Shown here: piece after piece, positions 15,691 to 22,360 of the stretch
How positions within the stretch are numbered: position 1 is the stretch's first letter
Layout of the letters: each line of letters begins with the position of its first letter
Assembly (NCBI GenBank): GCA_017620345.1
Contig: JAFZQP010000158.1
Location: 1 to 22,360, forward strand
DNA length: 22,360 nt
Direction of reading: 5' to 3'
From: Lachnospiraceae bacterium
GTDB taxonomy: Bacteria; Bacillota_A; Clostridia; Lachnospirales; Lachnospiraceae
The notes under the pieces: model-generated
Databases searched by the model: none
What the model was told of the DNA's origin: nothing
What the model saw: the letters and a program-made list of their open reading frames with translations, nothing else
Translations under genes and position numbers: made by a program

Positions 15691-16227
15691 ATGAAACGAT
15701 CCTTTTCTGTAAAAGGATTGGCAACATGCGGCGTGTGTATCGCGCTTGCATTTGTCTTATCCTTTGTCAAACTCTTCTCTGCCCCTCTCGGAGGGAGCGT
15801 AACCCTGTGCAGTATGTTATTTATATGTATCATCGGATATTTCTTCGGTTGGAAATACTCCCTTACCGCTGCCCTGGCATACGGTATACTTCAGTTTGTC
15901 CAGAAGCCTGAAATATACACGCCTGTGCAGGTCATCATCGATTACGGATGTGCGTTCACCGCACTTGGCCTGTCGGGATTTTTCAAAGACAGGAAATATG
16001 GTCTGTGGACCGGATATCTGGCCGGGATAACCGGAAGATTTGTATTTGCAACACTGTCAGGCTTCATATTCTTCGGAGAATACGCACCTGAAGGGTGGAA
16101 TCCCGTCATATACAGTGCAGCCTATAACGGGGCCTACATCTATATAGAAGGGATCATCACGCTGATATTGCTCGCGATACCCGCGGTAAGAAAGGCAGTT
16201 GACAGAGTAAAGAATTCATTAAATTAG
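15691..16227 (+). CDS. thiT: ThiT, thiamine-specific S component of an ECF transporter
   Basis: The 178-residue, six-TM protein is the thiamine-binding subunit that docks on a shared EcfAA'T module to import thiamine. The N-terminal GLATCGVCIALAFVLSFVKL holds the alanine-rich helix that contacts EcfT. Substrate-site features of ThiT are visible in LAYGILQF, VIIDYG and the GWNPVIYSAAYN loop (W136, Y141, N146). Length and basic C-terminus (VRKAVDRVKNSLN) are normal. GAGG lies 6 bases before the ATG and is governed by the TPP riboswitch, which independently supports the substrate. No terminator follows the stop; the next promoter begins only 4 bases downstream. Confidence 0.96.
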   Translation: MKRSFSVKGLATCGVCIALAFVLSFVKLFSAPLGGSVTLCSMLFICIIGYFFGWKYSLTAALAYGILQFVQKPEIYTPVQVIIDYGCAFTALGLSGFFKDRKYGLWTGYLAGITGRFVFATLSGFIFFGEYAPEGWNPVIYSAAYNGAYIYIEGIITLILLAIPAVRKAVDRVKNSLN

Positions 16228-16230
16228 TTG

Positions 16231-16259
16231 TTGCAAACATATGTTCGATATGATATAAC
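16231..16259 (+). promoter_or_regulatory. Promoter of the small toxin-like gene
   Basis: TTGCAA at 16231-16236, a 17-base spacer and TATAAC at 16254-16259, with TGA before the -10 (extended form), give a good sigma-A type promoter just after the thiT stop. The predicted start is about 16266. The spacer includes a perfect 10-bp palindrome AACATATGTT (16236-16245), which could be an operator. Confidence 0.7.
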
Positions 16260-16300
16260 AGAAATAAGCAAAGGTGTGGCGATAACACGGTAGGCGGTTT

Positions 16301-16344
16301 CCCTCTTTCAGAGGGTTATGCCCTCTGATCGTAAGAAAGGAGGG
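16301..16344 (+). promoter_or_regulatory. Leader of the toxin mRNA with mutually exclusive hairpins over the Shine-Dalgarno
   Basis: Four alternating segments are present: CCCTCT (16301-16306), AGAGGG (16310-16315), CCCTCT (16321-16326) and AGGAGGG (16338-16344, the Shine-Dalgarno). Either pyrimidine block can pair with AGAGGG or with the Shine-Dalgarno. CCCTCTTTC at 16301-16309 also matches GAAAGGAGGG at 16335-16344 with one base bulged. The leader can therefore hide the ribosome site in two ways, as is common for type I toxin messages. Confidence 0.6.
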
Positions 16345-16350
16345 ATGGCC

Positions 16351-16437
16351 ATGGTTAGTTACTCTGATCTTGTTCAGTTTTGTATCCTAATTATTGCTAT
16401 AGTAGGTCTTGTATATAAGATCTCTCATAAAAAATAA
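16351..16437 (+). CDS. Small hydrophobic peptide, putative holin-like (Hol_Tox/TxpA-like) type I toxin
   Basis: The ORF encodes 28 residues: a short polar start (MVSYSDLVQF), a continuous membrane segment (about 11-24, CILIIAIVGLVYKI) and a basic tail (SHKK). This is the layout of the small membrane toxins annotated as putative holin-like toxin in Firmicutes, which depolarise the membrane when over-expressed. AGGAGG lies 7 bases before the ATG at 16351. A second in-frame ATG at 16345 sits only one base after the same site, too close to be used. The gene has its own promoter, a structured leader and a terminator whose left arm contains the last two codons and stop. A convergent promoter beyond that terminator should make an antisense RNA. 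Toxicity is inferred, not shown; a small membrane peptide with another role is the alternative. Confidence 0.72.
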   Translation: MVSYSDLVQFCILIIAIVGLVYKISHKK

Positions 16438-16472
16438 CCGCCCAAGCCTGGAAAGTTTGGCGGTTATTTTTT
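16429..16472. terminator. Bidirectional intrinsic terminator shared by toxin mRNA, antisense RNA and the glnN operon
   Basis: AAAAAATAACCGCC (16429-16442) and GGCGGTTATTTTTT (16459-16472) are a perfect 14-bp inverted repeat around a 16-base loop. Both strands therefore end in a GC stem followed by a T-run. The left arm includes the toxin stop codon TAA (16435-16437). No other terminator is visible for glnN on the minus strand or for thiT on the plus strand. Confidence 0.92.
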
Positions 16473-16509
16473 AACCAACACAGGGCAACCGTCTATCAGC
16501 TGCACCTTT
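16429..16509 (-). ncRNA. Candidate antisense RNA antitoxin of about 80 nt
   Basis: A transcript from the promoter at 16543-16516 should start near 16509 and stop at the bidirectional hairpin, giving about 80 nt with no ORF of note. It is convergent with the toxin mRNA and overlaps its 3' end over the terminator, the stop codon and the last two Lys codons. Its AACCGCC segment is also complementary to GGCGGTT in the toxin leader (16293-16299). This is the arrangement of TxpA/RatA and Fst type I systems. Its existence is predicted from promoter and terminator only. Confidence 0.65.
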
Positions 16510-16515
16510 GTGTTA

Positions 16516-16543
16516 ATTATACCACTGTTTTATTCAATGTCAA
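16516..16543 (-). promoter_or_regulatory. Near-perfect consensus promoter of the antisense RNA
   Basis: The minus strand reads TTGACA (16543-16538), a 16-base spacer ending in TGG, and TATAAT (16521-16516). Both hexamers are perfect and the TGG gives an extended -10. It lies 5 bases after the glnN stop and points at the toxin gene. There is no downstream gene on this strand other than a short RNA. It is stronger on paper than the toxin promoter, as expected for an antitoxin. Confidence 0.85.
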
Positions 16544-16547
16544 ATAT

Positions 16548-18653
16548 CTATATATTGAACAGCATATCCCCATACTGCGGGAACGGCCAGCAGTTCTTCG
16601 CGACCATCTGCTCCATCTGATCGCATGTCTTACGCAGGCTCTCCATTGCAGGGATCACCGAATCCCTGTAATACTGCCCGCGGGTAAGATCATCCTTGTA
16701 ATCCGTCTTGGCGATGAGTGTCTCCAGCAGAACCGTCTTCGTGAGCGCCTTATCGCACAGGCCCGACAATGCGATGACCGTCTCTTCCTCCATGTTATGC
16801 ATTATCTTCTCATTCAGCTTATTCTGAATATCAATCTTTGCTGCAAGCGTGGAAGACAATTGCCCTACATAACGGCTGACGGCAGGAAGTATCTCTTTTC
16901 TTGCCATATCTATCATCGTATGTGCTTCGATATTGATTATCTTGTTGTATGTATCAAGAAGTATAGCATACCGGCTTCGCATCTCTTTTTCGGTGTAGAT
17001 GTTATGGCTCGTAAACAGCCTGATGTTCTTCTCCATAAGAAATGCAGGAAGCGCATCAACGGTAGTACGCAGGTTTGCAAGGCCCCTGCGCTTTGCCTCT
17101 TCTTCCCAGACGCCGGAATAACCGTCTCCGTTGAAGATTATCCGCTTATGATCCCTGATCGTTCTTTTGATTATGTCATTCAGTGTTGCCGTAAAATCAT
17201 CGCTGCCTGCTGCTTCGAGTTCATCAGCGAACTGTTTCAGCTCCTCAGCCATTATCGTATTGATGACCGTGTTGGCGCCTGCTATGGACTGGGAACTTCC
17301 CACTGACCTGAATTCAAATTTATTACCCGTAAACGCGAACGGCGATGTGCGGTTTCTGTCCGTCGAATCCTTTGGGATCGACGGAAGCACGGAAACTCCG
17401 ATCTCCATCCTGCCCGATTCGGCTCCCGCATATGATTTTCCGGTCTCTATGCAGTCAAGTACTTCTGCCAGATCATCTCCTACAAATATGGACACTATCG
17501 CAGGCGGTGCCTCGGCGGCTCCGAGACGATGATCGTTGCCGGCTGATGCCACGCAAACACGCATCATCTCCTGGTATTCATCTATTCCCTTTATCATGGC
17601 CGCCAGGAACAGAAGAAACTGCGCATTTTCGTAAGGCGACTTGCCGGGTTCCAGAAGATTTGCACCTGTATCCGTTGCGATCGACCAGTTATTGTGCTTA
17701 CCGCTTCCGTTAACACCGGCGAACGGTTTCTCATGAAGAAGGCATACCATACCGTGCTTTCTCGCAACATTCTTCATTATCTCCATTGTGACCTGATTCT
17801 GGTCTGTAGCCTGATTGGTCGTAAGATATATGGGAGCCAACTCATGCTGAGCAGGCGCCGCTTCATTATGCTCCGTCCTTGCATATACGCCAAGCTTCCA
17901 GAGTTCCTCGTTGAGCTCCTTCATGAAAGCAGAGATCCTGGGTTTTATCGCCCCAAAATAGTGATCATCCATCTCCTGCCCTTTTGGTGCGGGAGCACCA
18001 AACAGTGTCCTTCCACAGAAGATAAGGTCCTTTCTGCGGTTATAGAGCTTGCGGTCTACAAGAAAATACTCCTGCTCGGCACCGACCGTGGTCCATACGT
18101 GCTTTACCTCATTATTTCCAAACAGACGCAGTATACGAAGCGCCTGTGCATTGATCTCCTCCATCGACCGAAGGAGCGGTGTTTTCTTATCAAGCGCCTC
18201 TCCCCCGTACGAGCAGAATGCGGTCGGAATGCAGAGTACTCCGTCCTTGACAAAGGCATAGCTCGTGGGATCCCATGCCGTATATCCTCTTGCTTCAAAC
18301 GTTGCGCGAAGTCCTCCCGAAGGGAAACTAGACGCATCCGGCTCTCCCTTTATGAGCTCCTTCCCCGAAAATTCCATGATCACGCGGCCATCAGACTGCG
18401 GAGATATGAAGGAATCATGCTTTTCGGCCGTCCGTCCCGTCATGGGCTGGAACCAGTGGGTAAAGTGCGTAGCACCTCTTTCTATTGCCCAATCCTTCAT
18501 GGCCGTGGCAACAGCGTTCGCCACAGTGATGTCCAGCTCTTTTCCGTCCTCTGTAGTCTTATGGAGCGATCTGTATATATCCTCCGGGAGCCGTTCATGC
18601 ATCACCGAATCGTTAAATACCATGCTCCCGAATATCTCAGGTACGTTTACCAT
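16548..18653 (-). CDS. glnN: Glutamine synthetase type III
   Basis: The 701-residue protein makes glutamine from glutamate, ammonia and ATP. It is the large GSIII form found in Bacteroidetes, cyanobacteria and Clostridia, not GlnA. Family blocks are [12 protein letters not shown] (4-15), [18 protein letters not shown] (65-82), [19 protein letters not shown] (110-128), AEQEYFLVD (192-200), [23 protein letters not shown] and [15 protein letters not shown]. The length is typical. The start is ATG at 18653 with GAAGGAG 9 bases upstream; a TTG six codons earlier would overlap dapF and destroy that spacing. It follows dapF by a single base (TAG-T-ATG) and is the last gene of its operon. No riboswitch or nitrogen-control site is visible here, and the operon promoter lies outside the window. 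Confidence 0.98.
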   Translation of the reverse strand: MVNVPEIFGSMVFNDSVMHERLPEDIYRSLHKTTEDGKELDITVANAVATAMKDWAIERGATHFTHWFQPMTGRTAEKHDSFISPQSDGRVIMEFSGKELIKGEPDASSFPSGGLRATFEARGYTAWDPTSYAFVKDGVLCIPTAFCSYGGEALDKKTPLLRSMEEINAQALRILRLFGNNEVKHVWTTVGAEQEYFLVDRKLYNRRKDLIFCGRTLFGAPAPKGQEMDDHYFGAIKPRISAFMKELNEELWKLGVYARTEHNEAAPAQHELAPIYLTTNQATDQNQVTMEIMKNVARKHGMVCLLHEKPFAGVNGSGKHNNWSIATDTGANLLEPGKSPYENAQFLLFLAAMIKGIDEYQEMMRVCVASAGNDHRLGAAEAPPAIVSIFVGDDLAEVLDCIETGKSYAGAESGRMEIGVSVLPSIPKDSTDRNRTSPFAFTGNKFEFRSVGSSQSIAGANTVINTIMAEELKQFADELEAAGSDDFTATLNDIIKRTIRDHKRIIFNGDGYSGVWEEEAKRRGLANLRTTVDALPAFLMEKNIRLFTSHNIYTEKEMRSRYAILLDTYNKIINIEAHTMIDMARKEILPAVSRYVGQLSSTLAAKIDIQNKLNEKIMHNMEEETVIALSGLCDKALTKTVLLETLIAKTDYKDDLTRGQYYRDSVIPAMESLRKTCDQMEQMVAKNCWPFPQYGDMLFNI

Positions 18654-18654
18654 A

Positions 18655-19539
18655 CTATATTTCTCCTTCAAATACCGTTACTGCCTCACCGGTCATATAT
18701 ACATGATTATCGGTTTTATCCCAGAGTATATCAAGATCTCCGCCTTTTAAGTGTACGATCACGTGATCGTCAGTCAGGCCGTTCAGAATGCATGCAACCG
18801 CCACAGCACATGCTCCCGTACCGCAGGCGAGCGTTTCACCGGCGCCCCGCTCCCACACTCTCATCCACACGTTCTGTCTGTCAAGCACATGAACAAACTC
18901 CGTGTTTATGCGATTGGGGAAGCATACATGATTTTCGAACTTCGGTCCCAGCTGCTCGATCGGTATGGTACCTACATGATCCACAAATACAACACAGTGG
19001 GGATTTCCCATCGATACGCATGTCATCTTGTAATTTGCATCATCAACAAACAGATCGTGATCTATGATTTTATCACAACCGTCCGACAGCATTACGGGGA
19101 TCTTGTCAGGCTCCAGTATGGGCTCGCCCATGTCCACACGGACTTTATTTACCGCCATACCGTCATCGCGTTTTGAATATGTCCTGCCTGTCAGATCGTT
19201 TACCACCTCAGGCCCCGTCTCAACATGGACCTTTTTAAGCTGCCCCCCTGAAAGGATATTTATATCCTTGCTGTCCACGATCCCGTTATCATAGACATAT
19301 TTTGCTACGCACCTGATGCCGTTACCGCACATCTCGGAATAAGACCCGTCCGAGTTGTACATCTTCATTTCACAGTCCGCGCCTTCGGCCGGGCAGATGA
19401 ATATAGCCCCGTCTGAGCCGATACCCTTATGCCTGTCACTGACCTGTTTGGCAAAAACGCCCATATCCTCTACAGTTTCGGTAAAGCAGTCAACATAGAC
19501 ATAATCGTTTGAACATCCGTGCATTTTTGTGAATTTCAT
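18655..19539 (-). CDS. dapF: Diaminopimelate epimerase
   Basis: The 294-residue enzyme converts LL- to meso-diaminopimelate, the last step before lysine and the source of the peptidoglycan cross-linking residue. The two catalytic cysteines are present: C71 in [10 protein letters not shown] and C239 in [24 protein letters not shown] (5-17), [10 protein letters not shown] (35-44) and [11 protein letters not shown] complete the family pattern. AAGGGGG lies 5 bases before the ATG, in the 12-base gap after hslO. The gene implies meso-DAP production, which fits a clostridial cell wall. Confidence 0.97.
   Translation of the reverse strand: MKFTKMHGCSNDYVYVDCFTETVEDMGVFAKQVSDRHKGIGSDGAIFICPAEGADCEMKMYNSDGSYSEMCGNGIRCVAKYVYDNGIVDSKDINILSGGQLKKVHVETGPEVVNDLTGRTYSKRDDGMAVNKVRVDMGEPILEPDKIPVMLSDGCDKIIDHDLFVDDANYKMTCVSMGNPHCVVFVDHVGTIPIEQLGPKFENHVCFPNRINTEFVHVLDRQNVWMRVWERGAGETLACGTGACAVAVACILNGLTDDHVIVHLKGGDLDILWDKTDNHVYMTGEAVTVFEGEI
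18663..18669 (-). promoter_or_regulatory. Shine-Dalgarno GAAGGAG deciding the glnN start
   Basis: GAAGGAG on the minus strand lies within the last codons of dapF, 9 bases before the ATG at 18653. It rules against the TTG at 18671, which overlaps the site itself. Confidence 0.85.
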
Positions 19540-19551
19540 GATATCCCCCTT

Positions 19552-20457
19552 TTAAATGCTGTTATAGAGTTTTCTTATCTCCCCCTGCGAAAACTCATAC
19601 GCTTTATTACAAAAATGGCATTTGAGCTCTACAGGCTCGCCATCATCTATCATCTTCTTCAGTTCTTCCCTGCCAAGGCTGATAATGACCTTCTCGACTC
19701 TGCTCCTGTCACAGTTGCATTTAAACTGCGTCGGTATCCTGTCAAGTATCTGAAGACCGCTGTCACCAAGGATCCGTGTAAGTATGTCTTCAGGACTGTT
19801 TCCGTCATCGAGCATCTGTGTCATCGACGGGATATTCGCAAGTTTTTCCTCAAGAGATGCTATCTGCTCATCACTTGCTCCCGGAAGAGCCTGTATTATC
19901 AGTCCTCCGGCACATCTTACCGTATTATCCCTGTTCATCAGCACTCCGAGCGATACCGCCGACGGAACCTGTTCACTTGATGTAAAATAGTACGCCAGGT
20001 CTTCCGCGATCTCCCCGGAGACAAGCTCTACCTGTCCGACATAAGGATCCTTAAGACCCATGTCTTTTATGACTGACAAAATCCCCACGCCTATGGCACC
20101 CGAAACGTCAAGCTTTCCCTTGCTGTTGGCAGGAATGATCACATCACTGACTATAGGATATCCCTTAACATTAGCAGAAGAGTCCGCGGTGACAGTGATC
20201 CCCTTCATGGGACCGGCGCCCCTGAGTTGTAATGTCAGTATATCATCCTCGCCCTTTTGCATGCTTCCCATCATAGCGCCTGCCGTAAGAAGTCTTCCGA
20301 GAGCAGCCGTAACAACAGGCGATGTATTATGACAGTTTCTGGCATATTCGCAAAGATCTCTTGTACTTGCACAGAATGCCCTGATACAGCCATCCGCAGC
20401 TGTAGCGCGAACGATATGATCACCTGTGATCGCTTCTTGTGTGTGCAGATCAGACAT
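19552..20457 (-). CDS. hslO: Hsp33, redox-regulated chaperone
   Basis: The 301-residue protein is a cytoplasmic holdase that turns active when its zinc-binding cysteines are oxidised and so protects proteins during oxidative stress. The C-terminal switch is intact: C247-x-C249 (CNCDRSRVEKVI) and C280-x2-C283 (KCHFCNKAYEF). The N-terminal domain shows RATAADGCIRAFCAST and GRLLTAGAMMGSMQKGEDD, standard for the family. GAGGA lies 10 bases before the ATG, overlapping the stop of the upstream gene 13 bases away. Confidence 0.97.
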   Translation of the reverse strand: MSDLHTQEAITGDHIVRATAADGCIRAFCASTRDLCEYARNCHNTSPVVTAALGRLLTAGAMMGSMQKGEDDILTLQLRGAGPMKGITVTADSSANVKGYPIVSDVIIPANSKGKLDVSGAIGVGILSVIKDMGLKDPYVGQVELVSGEIAEDLAYYFTSSEQVPSAVSLGVLMNRDNTVRCAGGLIIQALPGASDEQIASLEEKLANIPSMTQMLDDGNSPEDILTRILGDSGLQILDRIPTQFKCNCDRSRVEKVIISLGREELKKMIDDGEPVELKCHFCNKAYEFSQGEIRKLYNSI

Positions 20458-20470
20458 TAAACTCTATTCC

Positions 20471-20965
20471 TCAAAAAGCAAAGATAGCTCCAAAAACACC
20501 CATGCTGACAATACCCATTATAATCCCGGCAAGTACAACTCCCAGCATTACGGCAACAACACTTGACTTAAAATCCATATCCAGGAGACTTGCCGCGAGC
20601 GTCCCGGTCCAGGCGCCTGTTCCCGGAAGCGGAATACCGACAAACAGAAGCAGCGCAACAAACAAACCTCTCCCGGCCTTTGCCTGAAGCTTTTCTCCAC
20701 CTTTATGCCCCTTTTCAAGGCAGAACGTGAAGAATTTCCCGATCACGGGCTTATCGGCCCCCCACTCAAGCACCTTTCTTGCAAAAAAGAAAATGATCGG
20801 CACAGGCAGCATGTTCCCGACTATCGCCACAACGTAACAAAGCGGCAGTGAAAGCGGTACTCCCGCATTGATGAACCCGACTGCATACGGGATAGCACCT
20901 CGTAGTTCAACAAGCGGTACCATTGATATAAGAAATACCATTAAATAATGTGTAAATGTAGTCAT
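20471..20965 (-). CDS. COG2426-family membrane protein (small multidrug export protein annotation)
   Basis: The 164-residue protein has about four to five hydrophobic segments and the family signatures MVPLVELRGAIPYAVG (15-30) and FVGIPLPGTGAWTGTLAAS (108-126). Two P-G-T/LRG-type half-repeats resemble the DedA/VTT fold. Databases call the family small multi-drug export protein, but transport activity is poorly supported; a lipid or small-solute membrane role is an alternative. Its ATG overlaps the hisC stop (ATGA) and is preceded by AGGGGG. Confidence 0.9.
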   Translation of the reverse strand: MTTFTHYLMVFLISMVPLVELRGAIPYAVGFINAGVPLSLPLCYVVAIVGNMLPVPIIFFFARKVLEWGADKPVIGKFFTFCLEKGHKGGEKLQAKAGRGLFVALLLFVGIPLPGTGAWTGTLAASLLDMDFKSSVVAVMLGVVLAGIIMGIVSMGVFGAIFAF

Positions 20966-22044
20966 TTTTCCCCCTGTTCCTTTATGATCGCATCGATGGC
21001 CGTGATAAGCTCCTGCATCTCCTCATCTGTTCCTATGGATATACGCAGATGGTCGCGTAATCGGTCCTTGTCCCACCATCTTACATAGATACTGCGCTTT
21101 TTAAGCTCCGTGAAGAGGTCTTTTGCACTTATCTTATCTGCAGGCGGTGCGGCAAATACAAAGTTTGTTTTGGAATCCGTGACCGAAAAGTTGCGGTTTC
21201 TGAGTTCTTTTCCGGTCCATTCCCTTGTCCTGACAACCTTTGCGACCGCATCGACATAATATTTCTCATCGGAAAGAACCGCAACTCCCAGTTCAATGGC
21301 CGGACGGTTCATCGTATACGAGTTGACCGAATACTTTACATCGTTCATGTATTTTATAAGGCGGCTGTTGCCCATCGCAAAGCCTATCCTCATCCCGGCA
21401 AATGCCATTGATTTGGAAAATGTCCGTACTATCAGGACATTGTCATATTTCTTTATCAGAGGAAGAGCCGTTACCCCGCCAAAATCCACATACGCTTCAT
21501 CAACTATGACCACGCTCCCCGCGTTGGCCTTTACGATGTCTTCAATAAAGGAAATATCCTTCTCTTCGGATATCCCGGTTGGAGCATTCGGATTTGCTAT
21601 GACGATACCTCCGTTCTCACACAGATAATCCTCTTTTCTTATGTGAAAATCATCATCCAGCTTCTTCGTTTCATATGGGATTCTGTAGACATCACACCAT
21701 ACATCATAAAACGAATATGTGATATCCGGGAAAATGACCGGCTTATCGGAGTAAAAGAAAGTAAGAAATGCAGTTGCAAGAACATCATCCGAACCTACGC
21801 CGACAAACATCTCATCAGTTCCCACTCCATAACGGTCCGCCAGCGCATCTCTAAGCGGTCCCACATCAGGAGCCGGATACAGCCTGAGGCTTGCCGCATC
21901 AAATGCAGTCAAAGCTTCAGTTACCTTTGGCGATGGAGGATACGGCATTTCATTCGTGTTAAGTTTTATTACCTTGTGATCATCTCTGGGCTGTTCACCC
22001 GGTATATAGGGTACAACCTTTCTTACATTATCTTCCCAACTCAT
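20962..22044 (-). CDS. hisC: Histidinol-phosphate aminotransferase
   Basis: The 360-residue fold-type I PLP enzyme would transaminate imidazole-acetol phosphate with glutamate in histidine synthesis. Visible motifs are LNTNEMPYPPSP (28-39), VGVGSDDVL (81-89), ANPNAPTG (150-157), D182-E-A-Y and the PLP lysine K211 in RTFSKSMAFAGMRIG. The C-terminus has LRISIGTDEEMQEL. The start is taken at MSWEDNVRKVVPYIPGE (22044), which matches the family. An upstream ATG 12 codons out lies within the preceding gene. It is next to another aminotransferase and not to other his genes, so a role on aromatic keto acids is a possible second activity. Confidence 0.9.
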   Translation of the reverse strand: MSWEDNVRKVVPYIPGEQPRDDHKVIKLNTNEMPYPPSPKVTEALTAFDAASLRLYPAPDVGPLRDALADRYGVGTDEMFVGVGSDDVLATAFLTFFYSDKPVIFPDITYSFYDVWCDVYRIPYETKKLDDDFHIRKEDYLCENGGIVIANPNAPTGISEEKDISFIEDIVKANAGSVVIVDEAYVDFGGVTALPLIKKYDNVLIVRTFSKSMAFAGMRIGFAMGNSRLIKYMNDVKYSVNSYTMNRPAIELGVAVLSDEKYYVDAVAKVVRTREWTGKELRNRNFSVTDSKTNFVFAAPPADKISAKDLFTELKKRSIYVRWWDKDRLRDHLRISIGTDEEMQELITAIDAIIKEQGEK

Positions 22045-22045
22045 A

Positions 22046-22360
22046 TTATTTAAGTCCCAGTTCCTTAGCCAGCATCTCAAATTTCGGCAGTGAGTTCACC
22101 ACGGTCTCGTATGATACGCAATAGGCGATCCGGACAAACCCGCTGCACATAAATGTGGATCCCGGAACGATCAGGATATTGTACTTCTTGGCAATATTGG
22201 CAAACTCTTTGTCATCCTCGATAGGAGACTTCATGAACAGATAGAAGGCTCCTTCCGGTTTCTGACAGGTAAACCCGCATTTTGTCAGCCCTTCATACAG
22301 TGTGTTACGGTTCCGGTCATAATATGACAGATCCGTTGAAGCATCTATGCATCGGCCTAT
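22046..22360 (-). CDS. Class I/II pyridoxal-phosphate aminotransferase, C-terminal part only
   Basis: The frame is open to the window edge and gives the last 104 residues of an aspartate/aromatic-type aminotransferase. Recognisable are the stretch after the PLP site (YYDRNRNTLYEGL), KPEGAFYLFMKSP, NILIVPGSTF and the substrate-binding arginine in GFVRIAYC, then VNSLPKFEMLAKELG. The N-terminal two thirds, including the PLP lysine, lie beyond 22360. Its TAA is one base before the hisC ATG, so the two are co-translated. The substrate cannot be set from this part. Confidence 0.9.
   Translation of the reverse strand: MGRCIDASTDLSYYDRNRNTLYEGLTKCGFTCQKPEGAFYLFMKSPIEDDKEFANIAKKYNILIVPGSTFMCSGFVRIAYCVSYETVVNSLPKFEMLAKELGLK

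Larger units (their letters stand above)
16269..16510. repeat. Imperfect inverted repeat: both convergent RNAs begin alike
   Basis: The left copy (16269-16295, plus strand) starts CAAAGGTGTGGCGATA and ends ACGGTAGGC. The right copy (16510-16484, minus strand) starts CAAAGGTGCAGCTGATA and ends ACGGTTGCC. CAAAGGTG is identical in both and about three quarters of the roughly 27 positions agree. The toxin mRNA and the convergent RNA thus carry near-identical, not complementary, 5' ends. Confidence 0.6.

Noticed and set aside
16345..16437. Longer 30-residue form of the toxin peptide starting at the ATG at 16345
   Set aside because: That ATG begins one base after AGGAGG, too close for initiation, while the ATG at 16351 is at the ideal 7 bases.
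17694..19067. Long plus-strand open frame (457 codons) opposite glnN and dapF
   Set aside because: It lies fully antisense to two well-conserved enzymes. Its translation is rich in Arg, His, Ser and Leu without domain features, and it has no Shine-Dalgarno or promoter. It is a codon-bias shadow.
1..22360. CRISPR arrays, insertion sequences, tRNA or rRNA genes, phage genes
   Set aside because: I found no regularly spaced repeats, transposase ORFs or terminal repeats, and no cloverleaf or rRNA sequence in the four short non-coding stretches.

Overview
The window looks like a chromosomal segment of a low-to-moderate GC Gram-positive anaerobe of class Clostridia, most likely a Lachnospiraceae member. 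This rests on the combination of AddAB with an Fe-S AddB, a glutamine synthetase of type III, ThiT under a TPP riboswitch, diaminopimelate epimerase, a CotH-family protein and a small Hol_Tox-like peptide. The family-level placement is an inference from gene content; no ribosomal gene is present. Coding density is very high. The only non-coding stretches are 1-181, 593-679, 15529-15690 and 16228-16547.

Region A (1-15567, minus strand) reads as one long operon from a strong promoter at 15567-15540 to tandem hairpins at 100-31. Its order is addB, addA, a VTC-type polyphosphate polymerase, a DUF4956 membrane protein, a CotH-kinase protein, a small multi-TM protein resembling an ECF S component, a GT2 glycosyltransferase, a one-TM protein of unknown function, dgt, a CatB-like hexapeptide acetyltransferase and an FdtA/QdtA-like cupin. 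Most neighbours are separated by fewer than 32 bases and several overlap or sit 1 base apart. DNA repair and dNTP control (addAB, dgt) therefore bracket a block that probably acts at the cell envelope (VTC-DUF4956-CotH, GT2, sugar-modifying enzymes).

Region B (15561-16543) is the regulatory centre. The addB and thiT promoters diverge and use the same six base pairs as their -35 boxes. The addB promoter sits so close to its ATG that the mRNA should be nearly leaderless, while the thiT mRNA carries a TPP riboswitch. The 320 bases between thiT and glnN hold what I read as a complete type I toxin-antitoxin module: a promoter, a structured 5' leader, a 28-residue hydrophobic peptide with an ideal Shine-Dalgarno, a 14-bp bidirectional terminator overlapping its stop codon, and a convergent consensus promoter for an antisense RNA of about 80 nt.

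Region C (16548-22360, minus strand) is a housekeeping operon: a 5'-truncated class I/II aminotransferase, hisC, a COG2426-type membrane protein, hslO (Hsp33), dapF and glnN. Spacing is 1 to 13 bases with one ATGA overlap. Its only visible terminator is the bidirectional one shared with the toxin, so read-through from glnN would also carry the antisense RNA sequence.
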